A DNA stretch of 64,000 nt from Bidens hawaiensis (Eukaryota; Streptophyta; Magnoliopsida; Asterales; Asteraceae): contig JAIQDT010000192.1 of NCBI GenBank assembly GCA_021521415.1, positions 310,001 to 374,000 of the forward strand. Direction: 5' to 3'. Numbering within the stretch: position 1 is the stretch's first letter; every line of letters begins with the position of its first letter. Made by a program: the position numbers and the translations under genes. Of this stretch, positions 41,486 through 54,520 are shown piece after piece. The notes beneath the pieces are model-generated. The model was not told the origin of the DNA. It did not search any database and worked only from the letters and a program-made list of their open reading frames with translations.

Positions 41486-44400
41486 GACACAGCTTGGGAA
41501 GTGGGTGTTGTTGGTTTAGGATCTTCATGAGTCAATTCTAAGTTGTCTGAATTATCAGTTTCATAACCACACTCTCTTGGAGTTTTAACAAGTGAGGTTG
41601 GACACTGGTATTCAGCTGAGTCAGTGGCATACTCCTTTATCACATAGTCCTTCTTCTTAGAGTAGTCTCTCACATCAGCAACTTGCTCAACCTTACTCTC
41701 AGTCTTAGGTTTCCAAAGGAAACTATGTGGTTCATATCCATGTTTTAATAGAAACTTCTCATCACCAGTGAGTTCTGTTGGTTTATTTCTAGAATGTGCA
41801 TCTTTTCTTCTTGTCTTCTCACTGCTTGATGATCCTTGAGAACCATCAGATTTGACTGATTGAGTATCTTGTTTGATTCTCAAAGACTGATAGTTCTTTT
41901 TGGTCAATTTCTCATGCTTCTTAGGAGATTTACTTCTTTTTGCTAATTCAGCCACTTGCTTCTTTGTTGTTACTTCAGCTTTCTTCTCTATCCTTGTATC
42001 CTTTGCAGATTTCTTTTCTTCTCTGTTCATGGTTTCATTTCCACACACCTTTCCTTTTCCCAGATATATATCATACTTCTGTTTGTATAGAACAAAGTCT
42101 TGGCCATACTTTGTTCCATCTGGTACATGAAATGGTTTGAATTTGAATCTTTCATTACATGAATCTGTGTGGTGACCATACTCATCACACCTTTTGCACC
42201 AAACCTTGCCTTTGAATATTTCATTTTCTTTTGGTTTCTTGAATCTTTCACTTGGCTTAGGTGACTTGACTCCTAGAGTCTTTTGATTCTTTAAGCTATC
42301 AAAGTTAATTGAGAATGGCCCAAACTCCTCAATCTTAATGTCTTGTCTTTCAAGTTTGCTTTTGACAAAGATAATTTTTTCAATAGTCAGAGGTTCTTCA
42401 TCACTGATTTCTCTAACCCTTGACTGTCTTTTCTCATACTCTTCCATAGTTTCCACTTCTCCAACATCCAACACCTCATGACTAGAAAAGATTGGATAAA
42501 CTGGGATAAAATTTTATGTATCAATTTTTTCAGTCACCATCCTTTTTTTGTTGTTCTGCTTTATCCTACCCAATACAGCCTTGCTTGGTGGTCTGACTGC
42601 ATTGAAGTTTATCTTCCTCCTTTCACAAATGTCAAAAGAAACATGTTTTCTTTTCATTTTATCATTCTGTTTCTTCAATCTTGATGGGACTGGTGGATAC
42701 TTTGGAAGTTTATCAACAGATTCCAGTTTCGTATATTTTCTTCCTCTTTCAGCAGCTTTGATTTCCTTTTCAGTAATTTGATCACTCAAATCACTCAAGT
42801 CATCTTGATCCAATTCAACTGAATCAAAGTCATCCTTAGAGACTTGAACTCCAATTGACTTATCCTCTTTTACCACTTTCTTAATCACAAACTCTCCTTC
42901 TTCATTCACTTCTACCTTTTTGTACAAATCAACAAATTCTTCCTTGTCTTGAAAGACATCTCTGAATTGTTGCAAGTATGCATTTCTTTTCTCTTTGTCA
43001 ACTTTTTTCATGAAGTTGTTGTTGAATGGAGGTGGAACTGCTTTGTATTTTTCTTGGTCCTTCACCTGGTTCAATATACCACATATATTGCCTGTTGAGA
43101 CCAAATTCTTCAGAAATTCAGTTTCAACCTTCAGTCTTGTGTTTTGCACCTTTTCATCAACCAACATCTTCTTTAATCCATCAATCTCAGTGATGTATCT
43201 GGTTTGAGTTCTGTAATTGATCATGCAATCATCTTCAAGGCTTTTAATCTTTTCTTCACTGATCATCTCACTTGCCTCATACTCATTGATGATACTTTGT
43301 TTTCTAAAACACTCACTTTCCAGCTTGCCTACTTTTGTTCTCAATTCAATGATAAGTTCATTTAAATCAACAGTAGGAGCAGAGTGTACCTGAGATGATG
43401 ATCCTTTTTCTTTCTCAATTATGGCCATGAATGCCACATTTGCTTTCTTGATATCATCTGCAATGTCCTCTTCATGATTGCTCCAATCAAAATTTCCTTC
43501 ATGCTGTTTAGTCACTGCCACATTTTCTTGATTTCTGATCTGATTTTGATATGCTGGAACAGTGTTGTTTGAAACATTTTGAGCTGCTTGAAGGTTTTGA
43601 TTGTTTATCATTTGAAAACCTTGAGTCTGTTGCATACTTTGTTGTTGATTATTCATTTGAAGCTGAAAGTTGTTGAAGTTGGGGTTGTAATTGTTGTTGG
43701 GATTGAAGTTGTTGTTGTTGAAGTTGTTCATTTGATTGTTGTTGTTGTTGAATCTTAGCTGATTTTGTTGGTAATGCTGCTGACCTCTTGGTTGATTTTG
43801 TTGATATTGCTTCTGACCTCCTGGTTGTTGATTCTGAAATTAATTCATTTGAAAGTTTCTTGGTTGATTACATTCTCTTGCAAAATGACCAGGTTGTTGA
43901 CAATTGTAGCAGATTGCTTTTGACTTGTCAAATCCAATCCTGTCATTAGAACCAGAAACCAGAGACCTACCAGTTCTGTTATACAGCCTTTTACTTCTCA
44001 AACCCAACATGGCAGCTTGCCACTTCAAATCCATGTCTTCCAAGTCATCTGCATCAATTTTCTCTAAATCATCATGTACCATACTTGTGTGAATTAGGTT
44101 CTTTGCAACAAATGCATTATATGACTCAGTAAACATAGACAGCAAAGCTTGTGTTTCATTTCTTTGACCATGTCCTATGCCAGTATGAGGAACATTTCCA
44201 CCTGGCATAGAGGCAAAATCAGTGTCATCAATCAGTTGCACATTGAACCTCTGCTGATTTCCTTGATTACTTGTGCTACCTCCAATGAAAGATTTTGAAG
44301 TAACAACATTATGTTCAGCTGGTTCTTCAATAATGGGAAATTGCTGTTAATTCTTGGTAGACAGATTTCCCATGGGTGCAATCAATGCATTTGAAACATT

Positions 44401-45063
44401 GAAGCAGGGTCTATCTTTCTTAATCATCTCATTCTCTATCATTTAAAGTTCTGCAGCCTGAAGAGAGCATACTACATCATCCAATTTCAATTCATTGAAA
44501 TTATGCTTATGAAGGATGAACTTGCAAGCAGTATACCATTCTTTTGGCATTGAGTTGATTAACTTTGTATTTAAATCAAAGTCAGTCATTACATAATCAG
44601 TGGTCATCAACTCATTCACAATACTTAGAAAACGTTCTAGTATTGATTTCAACCTCTCTCCTTCCTTATACTTGAACCTTTCCAACTGTTGCTTCAGTCT
44701 TTGCTTCTTTATGTTCTTTAGTTCAGTATTCCCTTCACACATCTCAAGGATGGCATCATACATTTTCTTGGCAGTTGTGTGATGTGCCACCTTGGTCAGA
44801 ATCTCCCAAGACAAACCTATCTTAATCATAGCTAAGGCTTTGTCATCCACCTTTCTCATTCTTTCTCTTACAGCAGCAGATGCAGCTGCATTTGCACCTT
44901 CTTCAACAGCAGTTTGTGGACCATTCTTGATGGAGTTCCACATATCAATATCATTGTAGCATACGGCTGCTTCAAAGAGTACTTTCCATTTGATAAAGTT
45001 TTCCTGTCCATACAACCATGGTATCTTGTTAGTAGACACCTCTTGTTTCTCATATCCAGACAT
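41486..45063 (-). pseudogene. gag: E3 gag, four in-frame stops, split by E2
   Basis: gag starts at ATG 45063 and stays in one frame to 41486, then continues left of E2 from 29170 to a stop at 29131-29133 (about 1205 codons without E2). In-frame stops occur at 44443, about 44348, 43840 and 42514. UBN2-like domain first; CCHC knuckle CYNCQQPGHFAREC near 43890-43935; asparagine/glutamine-rich stretch near 43550-43840; coiled-coil region; KAVPPPFNNNF segment; second knuckle CKRCDEYGHHTDSC near 42155-42200. The putative donor CAG|GTACAC is at 43390/43389. Confidence 0.9.
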
Positions 45064-45353
45064 TTTAAGAAATCAAAAATCAGTTTCTTTGTAAACACAG
45101 AGTTTCAAAATAATCAGATCTAAAAACAGAATGCTCAGATCTGATGTGTCTGATGTGATTAGAACAAGATTTAGATATAAAGATTAGAAATTTAATTGAA
45201 ATAAGAAAGAGAAAACACCGGTAGATTGTAGATCTGGAAGAAAAATGAAAAACGTGGCTGCTGACGTCACAAATCAATCGAACAGTGGTCTGCTTACGTC
45301 ATTCTTCTTCAAATCTTCAATCAGCAACAATCTTTCCAAAATAGCAGTAACAA
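45064..45353 (-). other. E3 gag leader
   Basis: 290 bases between primer site and gag ATG. Unlike E1/E2 it has no palindrome array. I see nothing further. Confidence 0.6.
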
Positions 45354-45365
45354 GCTCTGATACCA
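45354..45365 (-). other. E3 primer binding site
   Basis: TGGTATCAGAGC on the minus strand, two bases from the LTR end at 45368; initiator Met tRNA primer. Confidence 0.9.
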
Positions 45366-45367
45366 CT

Positions 45368-46601
45368 TGTCAGGTCCCCTCGATTTCAGCTGGATCTTAA
45401 TTAATCATGTCATAACTCACACATATTAATGTGTTGACAAGAGAGTTAATGACGGGTGCTATATTTAGAAAGATATCCGTTTGTTAAAGGCGGAATCAAT
45501 AACAAACATATGGTTGCAAAGAATAATCAAAGGCAGAAAGCACACACATGATTCACTCAAAAGATTTCCATCTATATAATTTTCATCATACAAAGTGGAT
45601 AATCGATTTAGGGTTCTAGGAATCCTAGGACAACCGTCACTTTCAAGAAATATTCTTTCTTATCCGAAAAGTGTAAAGGCTCAAAATCCGTGTCCTCTCT
45701 CACTTGGCGGCGTGCCCTAAGCATTCTATTTATAGGCCTGCCAACCTAGGACAGCTGTCATTCCTTCTAGAAACCCTAAATACAATCATACATATTCAAA
45801 TTACATATTCAAAATAAACTAAGTGTAAAACAAGTCTTCTGGGTAGGCTTCTCATAAATCTTCATTTTCCGAGTACGCTGTGTACTCTGCCATCCTTCAT
45901 GACTTGGTAACATAGAAGTGTGCTCGGGATCAGTTTCCAGGTAGACTTTGCTTGAAGAGTATTTCACCAAGTAAAATACTCACCGAGTAGACTTCAGTCT
46001 TCTTGACTTTGCCAGACTTTGCCCGACAACTCCTTACGAGCAACCTTGTTCTTCAATGATCCATTTCAGCTCTTTGTTATAAAATAACTTATTAGCAAAG
46101 TGTACTCAGGAGTACTGTTCCTTGCTCGAGCTGAACCTTGCCCGATATTACTTAGAGATATTCCTTTAGATTATCAAGCATACTTGGATCATACTTATTA
46201 ATGAATACCTTGCCCGGACTTTCAATCACTTGACTTCTTGGACTTGGTCAACCAAACCTTACTCGGAAGAGTAAAATACTTGGTTTTGAAGAACAGACTT
46301 GCTTGATAAAGTGAACCTTGCCCGGATTTACATAAACTAGTGTACCTTACCCGGCAATGCACTAATTTGCAAACCCTGCTCGGATATCCACTAAAGAAGA
46401 CTACTTGAAGTAAACCTTGCCCGGTAGGCAAAATATCGTACCCGACTAAGTAAAAGCTTGCTCGGATGTCTAAGGTGTGCTCGGATCCATTACTTAGCAA
46501 AATCTGAGGAGGTTGAGAAGATTCCAATCTTCCATGTACTTCATTTAGGTCAAATCTTTGACTCAACAATCTCCCCCTTAGGTCAATTTCTTGACTCAAC
46601 A
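45368..46601 (-). repeat. E3 5' LTR
   Basis: The LTR begins TGTCAGG in plus orientation next to the primer site and aligns over its length with the E4 LTR (47014-48261). TATAAATA on the minus strand is at 45727-45734. Upstream of it (45835-46490) lies the TCGG/CCCGG motif array. I place the right end at 46601 because alignment with the E4 LTR continues there, although a GGGGGAG tract at 46571-46578 would also allow an end at 46568. Confidence 0.82.
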
Positions 46602-47013
46602 GGACATCCGGATGATCTATGAGGACGAGACTGTCCTTGTTGTGCTGATTTCTTATGTGCCTTCCCTTTGTTGCCACAACTCTGTGAATTATTATTAGTA
46701 CAATTTTATGTCGTGGTGTCATCTGAGTTTGATGGCATGTTAGAATAAGATTCATTTTCACTAGCCTGAACCCCTTTACTATCATAAGCAACATCATTTA
46801 CTATATCTGCACATGAAGTAGAAGCATCAAAATTGTTCACACATTTAAAAACATGCTTGATTTCCTCTAGGGATCCTGATCCAACAACTTCAGATTGAAC
46901 ATGTTTACCATACTTCATGTCTTTTATCTTTTCTCCATACTCTTTGGTAAGAGGAAGATTAGTATAGTTGTCATTGTAAGGTGGGGGTACCTGACTATAT
47001 CCTATACCCTCAC
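46602..47013 (-). pseudogene. gag: E5 gag fragment between two insertions
   Basis: About 410 bases of a third, older Copia gag on the minus strand. The frame begins GIGYSQVPPPYNDNY (compare VPPPFN in the other gags) and continues through KDMKYGKHVQSE to a stop near 46707, then a CGNKGKAHKKS-like segment. It is bounded by the E3 5' LTR and the E4 3' LTR. The longer open frame at 46222-46797 crosses an LTR boundary and is not a gene. Confidence 0.75.
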
Positions 47014-48261
47014 TGTCAGGTCCTAAAATATGATGGTCGTTTCGAATCGGATCTTAATCAATCATGTCATAACTCACACAAAATTAATCGTGTTGACAAG
47101 AGAGTTAATGACGGGTTACTATATCTAGAAAGATGACCGTTTGTTAAAGGCGGAATCAATAACAAACATATGGTTGCAATGAATATTCAATATACGAAGA
47201 CACACGAAGGATTCACTCAAAAGATTTCCATTTATATAACGTTAATCATACAAAAGGATAATCGATTAGGGTTTAGGAGGAATCCTAGGACAGCCGTCAC
47301 ACACAAAATATTCTATTTAAATAATGTGTCGGTCTTATCCACTCTGTCTCTCGTATATTCTCCTCTGTTCCGTGTGTCTTTGGCGGAGTGCCCTAATTAT
47401 TCTATTTATAGGCCTGCCAACCTAAGACAGGCTGTCATTCCTTCTAGAAACCCTATCCGATAGTACATACTCAATTTACATATTCAAAAATATACTAAGT
47501 GTAAAACAAGTCTTCCGGGTAAGCTTTTCATTAAACTTCAGTCTCCGAGTACGCAGTGTACTCGGCCTTCCTTCAGACTTGGTAAACATAGAAGTGTACT
47601 CGGAATCAGTTTCCGGGTAGACTTTACTTAGAGAATATTTTACCAAGTAAAATATTCACCGAGTAGACTTCAATCTTCTTGGACTTATCAAACTTTGCTC
47701 GACAAATCCTCACGAGCAACCTTGTTCTTCTATGATCCTGTTCGGCTCTCTGTTAGTTGAATAACTTATTGATAAGGCGTACTCGGGAGTACATACCTTA
47801 CTCGAGCAGAACCTTACTCGATATAACTTAGAGATATTCCATCAACTCATCAAGTATACTCGGACCATAATTATTAAATAATACCTTGCCCGGTCTTCCA
47901 ATTACTTGGCTTCTTGGACTTGGTTGACCATACCTTACTCGGAAGAGTAAAATACTTGGTCTTGAAGAACAACCATGCTTGACAAAGTGAACCATACTCG
48001 GATATGCCAAATAGATGAACCTTACTCGGAAATCACCAAAAAGTATACCTTGCTCGGATATCCACTTAAGAAGATTATTTGAAGTAAACCGTGCCCGGAA
48101 GGCAAAATCTCGTACTTGGCTAAGTAAAAGCTTACTCGAAGGTCCAAGGTGTACCCGGGTTCAATACTTAGCAGTTTCTGAGGAGGTTGAGAAGATTCCA
48201 ATCTTCAATATTCTTCATTTAGGTCAAATCTCCTCATTTAGGTCAAACTCTTGACCCAACA
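47014..48261 (-). repeat. E4 3' LTR
   Basis: 1248 bp, TGTCAGG to CCCAACA in plus orientation. TATAAATA on the minus strand at 47403-47410; TCGG/CCCGG motif array upstream of it at about 47510-48170. Confidence 0.92.
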
Positions 48262-48274
48262 ATCTCCCCCTAGA
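48262..48274 (-). other. E4 polypurine tract
   Basis: TCTAGGGGGAGAT on the minus strand adjoins the 3' LTR. Confidence 0.85.
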
Positions 48275-48416
48275 TTGGAACACCTCAGCTGACCCAAAAC
48301 ACTCTATGGTTACTTACATTTAGCAAAATACACATCAAATTTCGTAATTGAATTACATAAGTAAAAAATTACATAATCAAAGGTTTGTCCGAAGACATTA
48401 CAAAGCAAAGCCTATT

Positions 48417-51400
48417 CTATCTCATTTGTCTTTTCCTCTCATTGTAGGCTGCTTGTCTTCTCAGCTGGATCACAGATGCTGCCGTTTCTCTGAATATATT
48501 GAGCACTTGGTAGTGAATGTGTCCTTCTTGTATCACCAAGTCTCTTATATCAGCAAGATCATCATTATGTAGGCATGTCAGATCTGCATCCTTCTTGATT
48601 GTTGCCAAGGCCTTTCCATCTGAATTCCTCAGCACATAGTGGCCAGTGTCTTCTCTGTATTCAACTTCTGTAATGACACCATTTCTGCACTGTGTAATTC
48701 AGCCTTCTCATCCTTCTTCCCAAGCTTATACAAGTCTCCATGTTGGACAGAGGATTTTGATCTCGGACTCTCATCTGGAAGTTCAGCTCAGCCCTGTCCA
48801 TTTTCTTCAGTTTTTCAGACCTCCTTGACTTGTGAAGTTGGATCAGTCTCCAACTTCTCTTTTCTTTTAAAAATTTGAAGCCATCAGCCGCCGGTTCTTG
48901 CAGATACTTAGATAAGTCATTCATTTGTCTTCCTGCTGATCTGTCTCTGTCCCTGAAATCATATAAGTGAAGTGACTCCATTCTTCTTAGTTGTTCTTCT
49001 TTGTATTCTTTGAAATCACTTCTTACAACAATCTCCCTTAACTGCCTACTTTCCATTATGACTTTCAAAGAATCAGTAACTGAATCATAGTAAAGCTCTC
49101 GTGGTAGATCCACACCAGACTGTGGTCTTGTTCTTTGTTGCACTAAGCAACTTGATTCCCCTCTTCCTGCTTGTCCTCTTCCTCTTTGCATTCTTTGATG
49201 GATTGGTGGTCTGAATGGAATTGATTTCTTGGGCTTTTAAGGTCCCAAGTTGAATGTCTTCACATATATTGCTTCCACCATCTCAGTAGGAAGGTTTGCA
49301 ATCTCTACAATGCCATGTCCTGCTGACTCCAGTTCTTTTAACATTTTAATCATTCACAGAGTTCTAGCCAGTCCAGTAGGCACAAATCTGCCATCAGAGT
49401 AATATCTGGGATTTTCTCCCTCCCTTAAGGCTTTTTCCCACTCATTCTTCTGCAGATAGAAAAGAGTCTTCAGATCCTCTTTCTCCAAAGCATTAAAATC
49501 TGCCTCAGTCATCCCTCTTTTGTTTATCATTATGTTTCTTAGGATGCTGATCATTTCCTCATTCTCCCAAGGCATAAATGGTTCAGTTTCTTGTTCAGGC
49601 CTTACATCATCTTGAGGGATATGAGTTTCAACAGGTTTGACTTGCTCCTTTTCCATTTCTCTTAATGTCTGAATTCTTCTTCTCTTCTTTTGAGGCTCAT
49701 CAGGTAGTTCAGTTTGAATTATGCTCTTAGTATAGACCATTTTCATCTCTTTCTGTTTCATCTTGGAATACTGGTCAAATACTGCCTCTTTACTCAAATT
49801 TCTCACAACCTCAGGCTTTATCCCTTTCTCAATCAGATAACCACACATTCCATCATACTTTTTCTTTAATTCTTCCAATTCAATCTTATCATCTTGTTTC
49901 ACAAATTTTTCTGCAACTATCCCTTTTTCACTGTTATAAAGATCTTGAATTTGTTCAGCAGTGTATCTTTCTAAAGCTGCTTCAGGATACCCTCTAACCT
50001 TCAAAAAGGTTTTATAGTGCTCAGTGTTTTTCTTTCTTTTGTCAACCTTCTTTAGGACTTCCTCTGCATTTATTTCAATTATGCCCCTTTGAATATAAGT
50101 CATTTCAGCTTGAGGGGTCTCAGCATTAGAGCTTGTGTCAACTTTCTCACCTCCTTGATCAGGGTGATCATCACCCTTTCCATCAGACTCCTCAGAGTCA
50201 TCCTCCCCATCATCTGATAGATCATTCATGGCATCTATCTTTGGTTCATCAGAGGCAGGATGCTCTGGTTCAGCAATATCAATATCATGAACCTCAACCT
50301 CAGGGACATCAACATCAGGGACCCCTGGTAATTTTTCTCCTGGTTTCAGTGTTTTCAAGGGGATTGCCCTGATTGGCTCATCATCAGTCTGTTCAGCAGA
50401 TTTCCTTCTTCTTTGATAAGTCTTTTCAAATCTTCTTTCTCCCCAGTTACTAGTAGGGTTCTTTTTCATGTCTTCTTTTACTTGATCAACCCATTTCTTA
50501 GCAGCTTCAGATGCAATTGACTCCCCAATCTCTTCAGGTATAATCAAGTCAGTGTTAAGATTGGTTGATGGTTCAGCAGTCTGCTTTTGTTGCTCTTGAA
50601 ACTTGTTAACCACCTTTCTCAAAGAGGCATCAACCTCTTGAGTTTTGTTCATATTCACCAGTATTTCAATAACCTCTTGATCTGCCACATCTTGAAATAT
50701 TTCTTTTGCTACATTGGCTTCATTGATCAATAGGTCCTGCTGTGCCAACTCTTCTTCCGTCAAGGAATGGGCAATTGCTTCCCTTTCCATTGACTCTTTA
50801 ATCAGTCTTTCTCTCTCAGCAAGAGCAGCAGCAGCAGCAGCAGCAGCAGTATCAACAAAGGATACATCTCTCTCAACATATACAGCAGGCTCATCCTCTG
50901 TTGCTATTCCTTTTCCTTTTTCTTTTCTTTTTCTCAACTGCTCTTCATTTTTTTGCTCATCACCAGTTTCATAATCATCAATTTCTTTGAACAATTGATC
51001 TAATTCCGAATCATGCTCTGCCCTCTTGGAACTAGCTTCTTGATCATCTTCAGGTTCAGTGTTCATCAGTTCCTCAGTAGTAGCATTCTCATTCACATTC
51101 TCTACAGTCATCTCCTCATCCACAATATCAGTCAACTCTTCTGTAATCACATTCTCATCATCATTTGTTTCCTCTTCACACACCTCTTCTTCATTCTCAT
51201 CACTAACATCATAATCATTCATAAACCTCATCAAACCTTCAATATTTTCAGTACATTCAGCATCAGTCATACCCACAACATCATCATAAATATTCTCCCT
51301 CTGTTTTGGGGCAGCTGAGTTCTTCTCAAGCTCCTGCCTCAGGGTTTGAATCATCAGTTCAGCTTCAGCTAACCTTTTTAACAATATTTCATTTTCATTT

Positions 51401-52638
51401 GTTAGCTCTTCATTCTTTCTACTCAACTCAGCATTTTCATCCCTAACCTCCTCAACTCTCCTCTTCAACTCATAATTCTCCAACATTAGTTCAATATTTC
51501 TTTGAAGTGTGTTTTCTTGTTGGCTTGAAGGTGGGGTTGTAGGTAATGGTTCATAAGTGGGTAGTTCAGTGATGGATGGGGATTGTGTGTGTTGTGTGGA
51601 GGTTTCTGGTTGTTCTAAGTTGAAAGATTGAGGTGGTGTTTGAGGTGGTGAAGTATGTGGTGGTGATTGTGGTAGTGTAGGGATAGGTTGTTCAAGTTCT
51701 TCATGTTGCTCCCCCTGTACTTGTGCCATAGTCTCCATATCCAGACCATCTCCCCCATCATTTCCATCTACATCATCATCAGAGTCTCCTCCAGCACTCT
51801 CATCATCACTCCCTTCTTCCTCCTCTGAGCTCAGCTCAGGTACAGGCATAACAGCCAAATCATGGTTTAATAACCAACGCAGAATTCCCAGTGGAACACT
51901 TGCATCAAAATTGTTTGAAACACCAGGATTCTTTATTCTCTTGTATGCATCGGGATCTTGCAGTTTATGAGTGGTTCCAATTGTTGGTAAATCTTGTAAA
52001 GTGCTGTTGAAAATGATCTGCAGAAATCTTGGGTACTGTAAAAATCTTTTGCTTTCTGGTTTCTTCAAATTCCCCACCAGCCCATCAAAGATAATTTTGG
52101 AAAAATTAAACGGCAGATCATAGATTGTTCCAACGGTGGCATTTGCTAGATCCAGACTCATCAGAGTCCACGATCCCTTTCTCGGAGCAAATCCATGTAT
52201 TATGTGATGAATCAAAAATCTGTACAACATAGGAAATAAGCCCTTCTGAAATTGTCCCTCATGGACATTTCCTTGATACCCCATAGTTTCTCTGAAAATC
52301 TTCAACAGATGCTTTGTATCGAAGCTGATGTGATTGTGATCATCGTCATTTAGTCTTAAACATCTTCTAATAAATCTTTCAGTGATGTGTATTTCCTGTC
52401 TGGCCATGGTCGCCTTGATTCGTTTTTCATTACCGTCTTTGATCAATTCTGCTGATCTCCAGAAATCCAAGGAGTGATTTCTGTAGTTAATCGGGCTTTC
52501 AGTGAGTGCAAAATTGATGCTTGACCGCGCCATCCATGATATCATTAGAGCCATCGGTTCATTCTCTGGTGTCACTTGTAGTAGTGCGCACATGTTGTGC
52601 TTTGGCTCAAACACATACTTTGGCTCGTTATCTGCCAT
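48417..52638 (-). pseudogene. E4 aORF, degenerate C terminus
   Basis: ATG 52638 follows ACAG|AT as in the other copies. The frame is open for 1094 residues to 49354. The conserved N-terminal domain covers residues 1-255 (FWRSAE, IHITERFIRRCLRL, YPRFLQIIF), then come an acidic/proline-rich linker, a coiled coil at about 383-440, very acidic segments, an alanine run (GCA repeats near 50826-50850) and lysine/glutamate-rich sequence. Homologous coding sequence probably continues past the stop (48661-49191, same frame; 48417-48635, another frame), so I read the gene as broken near 49354, 49240 and 48650. No membrane segment. Function unknown. Confidence 0.8.
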
Positions 52639-52640
52639 AT

Positions 52641-52872
52641 CTGTAACACATAAACAAGCATATTTAAAGTGAAATTAGACATAAAGTTTAAAACTTTAGA
52701 CAATTTCAAGTTATAAAAATGAAGAAGAAAGATAGAAATCTTCAAGAACCTGTTCTTCGACAAATTAATAACCTAAACACATAAACAGAGTGTTACTACT
52801 CGAATACATAATCAAGTCACAGTCACAATCACAATCTAATCGTGATCGGAAAACATAAAATTTTATGCTTAC
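52641..52872 (-). other. E4 putative aORF leader intron
   Basis: The donor GACTCG|GTAAGC (52873/52872) and the acceptor TTACAG ending at 52641 enclose 232 bases that contain ATGs. The matching E3 intron is 230 bases. Confidence 0.6.
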
Positions 52873-53035
52873 CGAGTCGGAAATAAGTGGCTGATAAAAA
52901 TTAGGGTTTGGATTAATCTTGAATTCGATAAGTCGGTTAATTTTCTTAGTAAGAGAGATTTGCAGTGGAAGGAGAGAGATAGAGGGAAATAATGTAGAAG
53001 AAATTTGCCTAAGTCCCCTTTTTTATACATTTTGA
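52873..53035 (-). promoter_or_regulatory. E4 internal promoter and leader exon of aORF
   Basis: TATAAAAA at 53020-53027 on the minus strand, an ATG-free leader containing CTCTCTCCTTCCACTGC, then the donor. The TATA-to-donor distance is about 154 bases (E3 about 151). Confidence 0.6.
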
Positions 53036-53139
53036 AAGTTGGTTTTAAATGCTTTTTGTCTTCTTGTGAATTACTAGCTGTCAACCAGTAACATTATCCA
53101 CTTGATATATTAAAAAAATTTAATCTCATTTAAAATCAT

Positions 53140-54520
53140 AAGACCTTACTCGAAAATTTAATTTAACCAAAGTCTACTCGATCTTCTTCCACTAACAGCC
53201 TTACTCGGTCAAACTTTACTCGAAAGATTTTCATTTTGAATATAAAGTTTGCCCGAATACTTCTCTTTTCCAACCTTGCTCGATCAAGTAAATTAATTTA
53301 AAGTTAAGATATAATGAAGAAAGTTTACCCGAAATACTTGATTTCTTGAGAAATAAATCGCAAGACAGATAATCAAATATAGTTATCAAATAAACATTCT
53401 TACTAAGAATCAATTACGATCCTCCCAAAAATTTCTCAAATATTCAAACAACGTATTCATTCAAGTATGAGTCTAAACAATTTCATCATACTAACTCACA
53501 TATTCAATCAATGCATTCATTCAAGTATGCTTGTATGAAAATTGTGCTCGAGCATTCTTTCAAATGTAAAGTGTGCTCGGAAAGTTGGGTTTTAAAAATT
53601 ACCAAGTATATTAAAGGAACACAAGTGTACCCGAAATATAAAGTGTGCTCGGTAAACGAAGTTTGCCCGAAAACACTTGTAATTTCAAAGAAATCATATA
53701 CAAACATATCAAAGAGCATGCTCGATGTGAAATTAAACACATAAACATTTAAGTGTGCTATAGTCTAAAATTTCATAGAGCTTGCTCGAAAATCCTAAGT
53801 TAGCATAATGCTAGCTAGGATAAACACATTCAAACATCAGGAATGCCCTTGCTCAAGGGAACTTATCATATCAAACCATACCCGAAAATGACAAACTTAA
53901 ACAGTAACATTTAAGCGTGCCCGGAAAGATTAACAAGTCTTTTCTAACAGCATATTCACTCAAAGCTTACTCGGTACACTCACTTAAGTGCACAAAGTTT
54001 GCTTGACAACACAATCAGCATATAACATGCATAGCTTACTTGAAGCTAACATATAACATGCATAGCTTACTTGAAACAAGAATTTTTTGTTGACAGTTAG
54101 CTATTTCAACACATAATCATCTCAAGACTTCAAGCTTGCTCGGAAAGTGAGTGCAATAGTGCAAACATTTCAAAGCATGCCCGAAAATCATAATGTTAGT
54201 CAAAAATGACTAAGCTTACTCGGAAAGGTTGAAAGTTGTCAAACCTTACCCGAAACAACATATTCACACATAATCAACTGTTCTGTACTCGGAAAGGTTA
54301 TAATTCAATAACCTTACCCGGAAATACATATTCAAAGAGTTTGTGCTCGAGAAGGTTGGAAATCATCCAACCTTACTCGAACTTACATATTCAGACATAA
54401 TCAACTGTTTTGTACTCGGAAAGGTTATAATTCAATAACCTTACCCGAAAATACATATTCAAACAGTTTGTGCTCGAGAGGATTAGAATCATCAAACCTT
54501 ACTCGAACTTACATATTCAG
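53140..54520 (-). repeat. E4 TCGG/CCCGA motif array upstream of aORF promoter
   Basis: Same motif family and position as E3 22230-23520. It includes a 126-bp tandem duplication (54271-54396 and 54397-54522), each unit bearing hairpins AAGGTTAT..ATAACCTT and AGGTTGGA..TCCAACCT next to CTCGG and CCCGA motifs. Confidence 0.75.

Larger units (their letters stand above)
20956..46601 (-). mobile_element. Copia retrotransposon E3 (interrupted)
   Basis: This is the second Copia family, minus strand, with 5' LTR at right (45368-46601), primer site, gag, pol, long spacer and aORF. The 3' end is missing because Tekay-1 inserted in the aORF. E2 is inserted in the gag C terminus. gag, pol and aORF all carry lesions, so it is older than E1/E2. 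The right flank GGACA (46602-46606) should be half of its target duplication; it inserted in the gag of E5. Confidence 0.9.

Noticed and set aside
45354..45365. tRNA-like TGGTATCAGAGC
   Set aside because: It is the primer binding site complementary to tRNA, not a tRNA gene; no cloverleaf.
45368..46568. LTR shared by two tandem elements (primer site on one side, polypurine-like tract on the other)
   Set aside because: Alignment to the E4 LTR extends through the tract to 46601, so a simple E3 insertion into E5 gag explains the data better.
46222..46797. 191-codon ORF
   Set aside because: It crosses from E5 gag into the E3 LTR; a chance frame.
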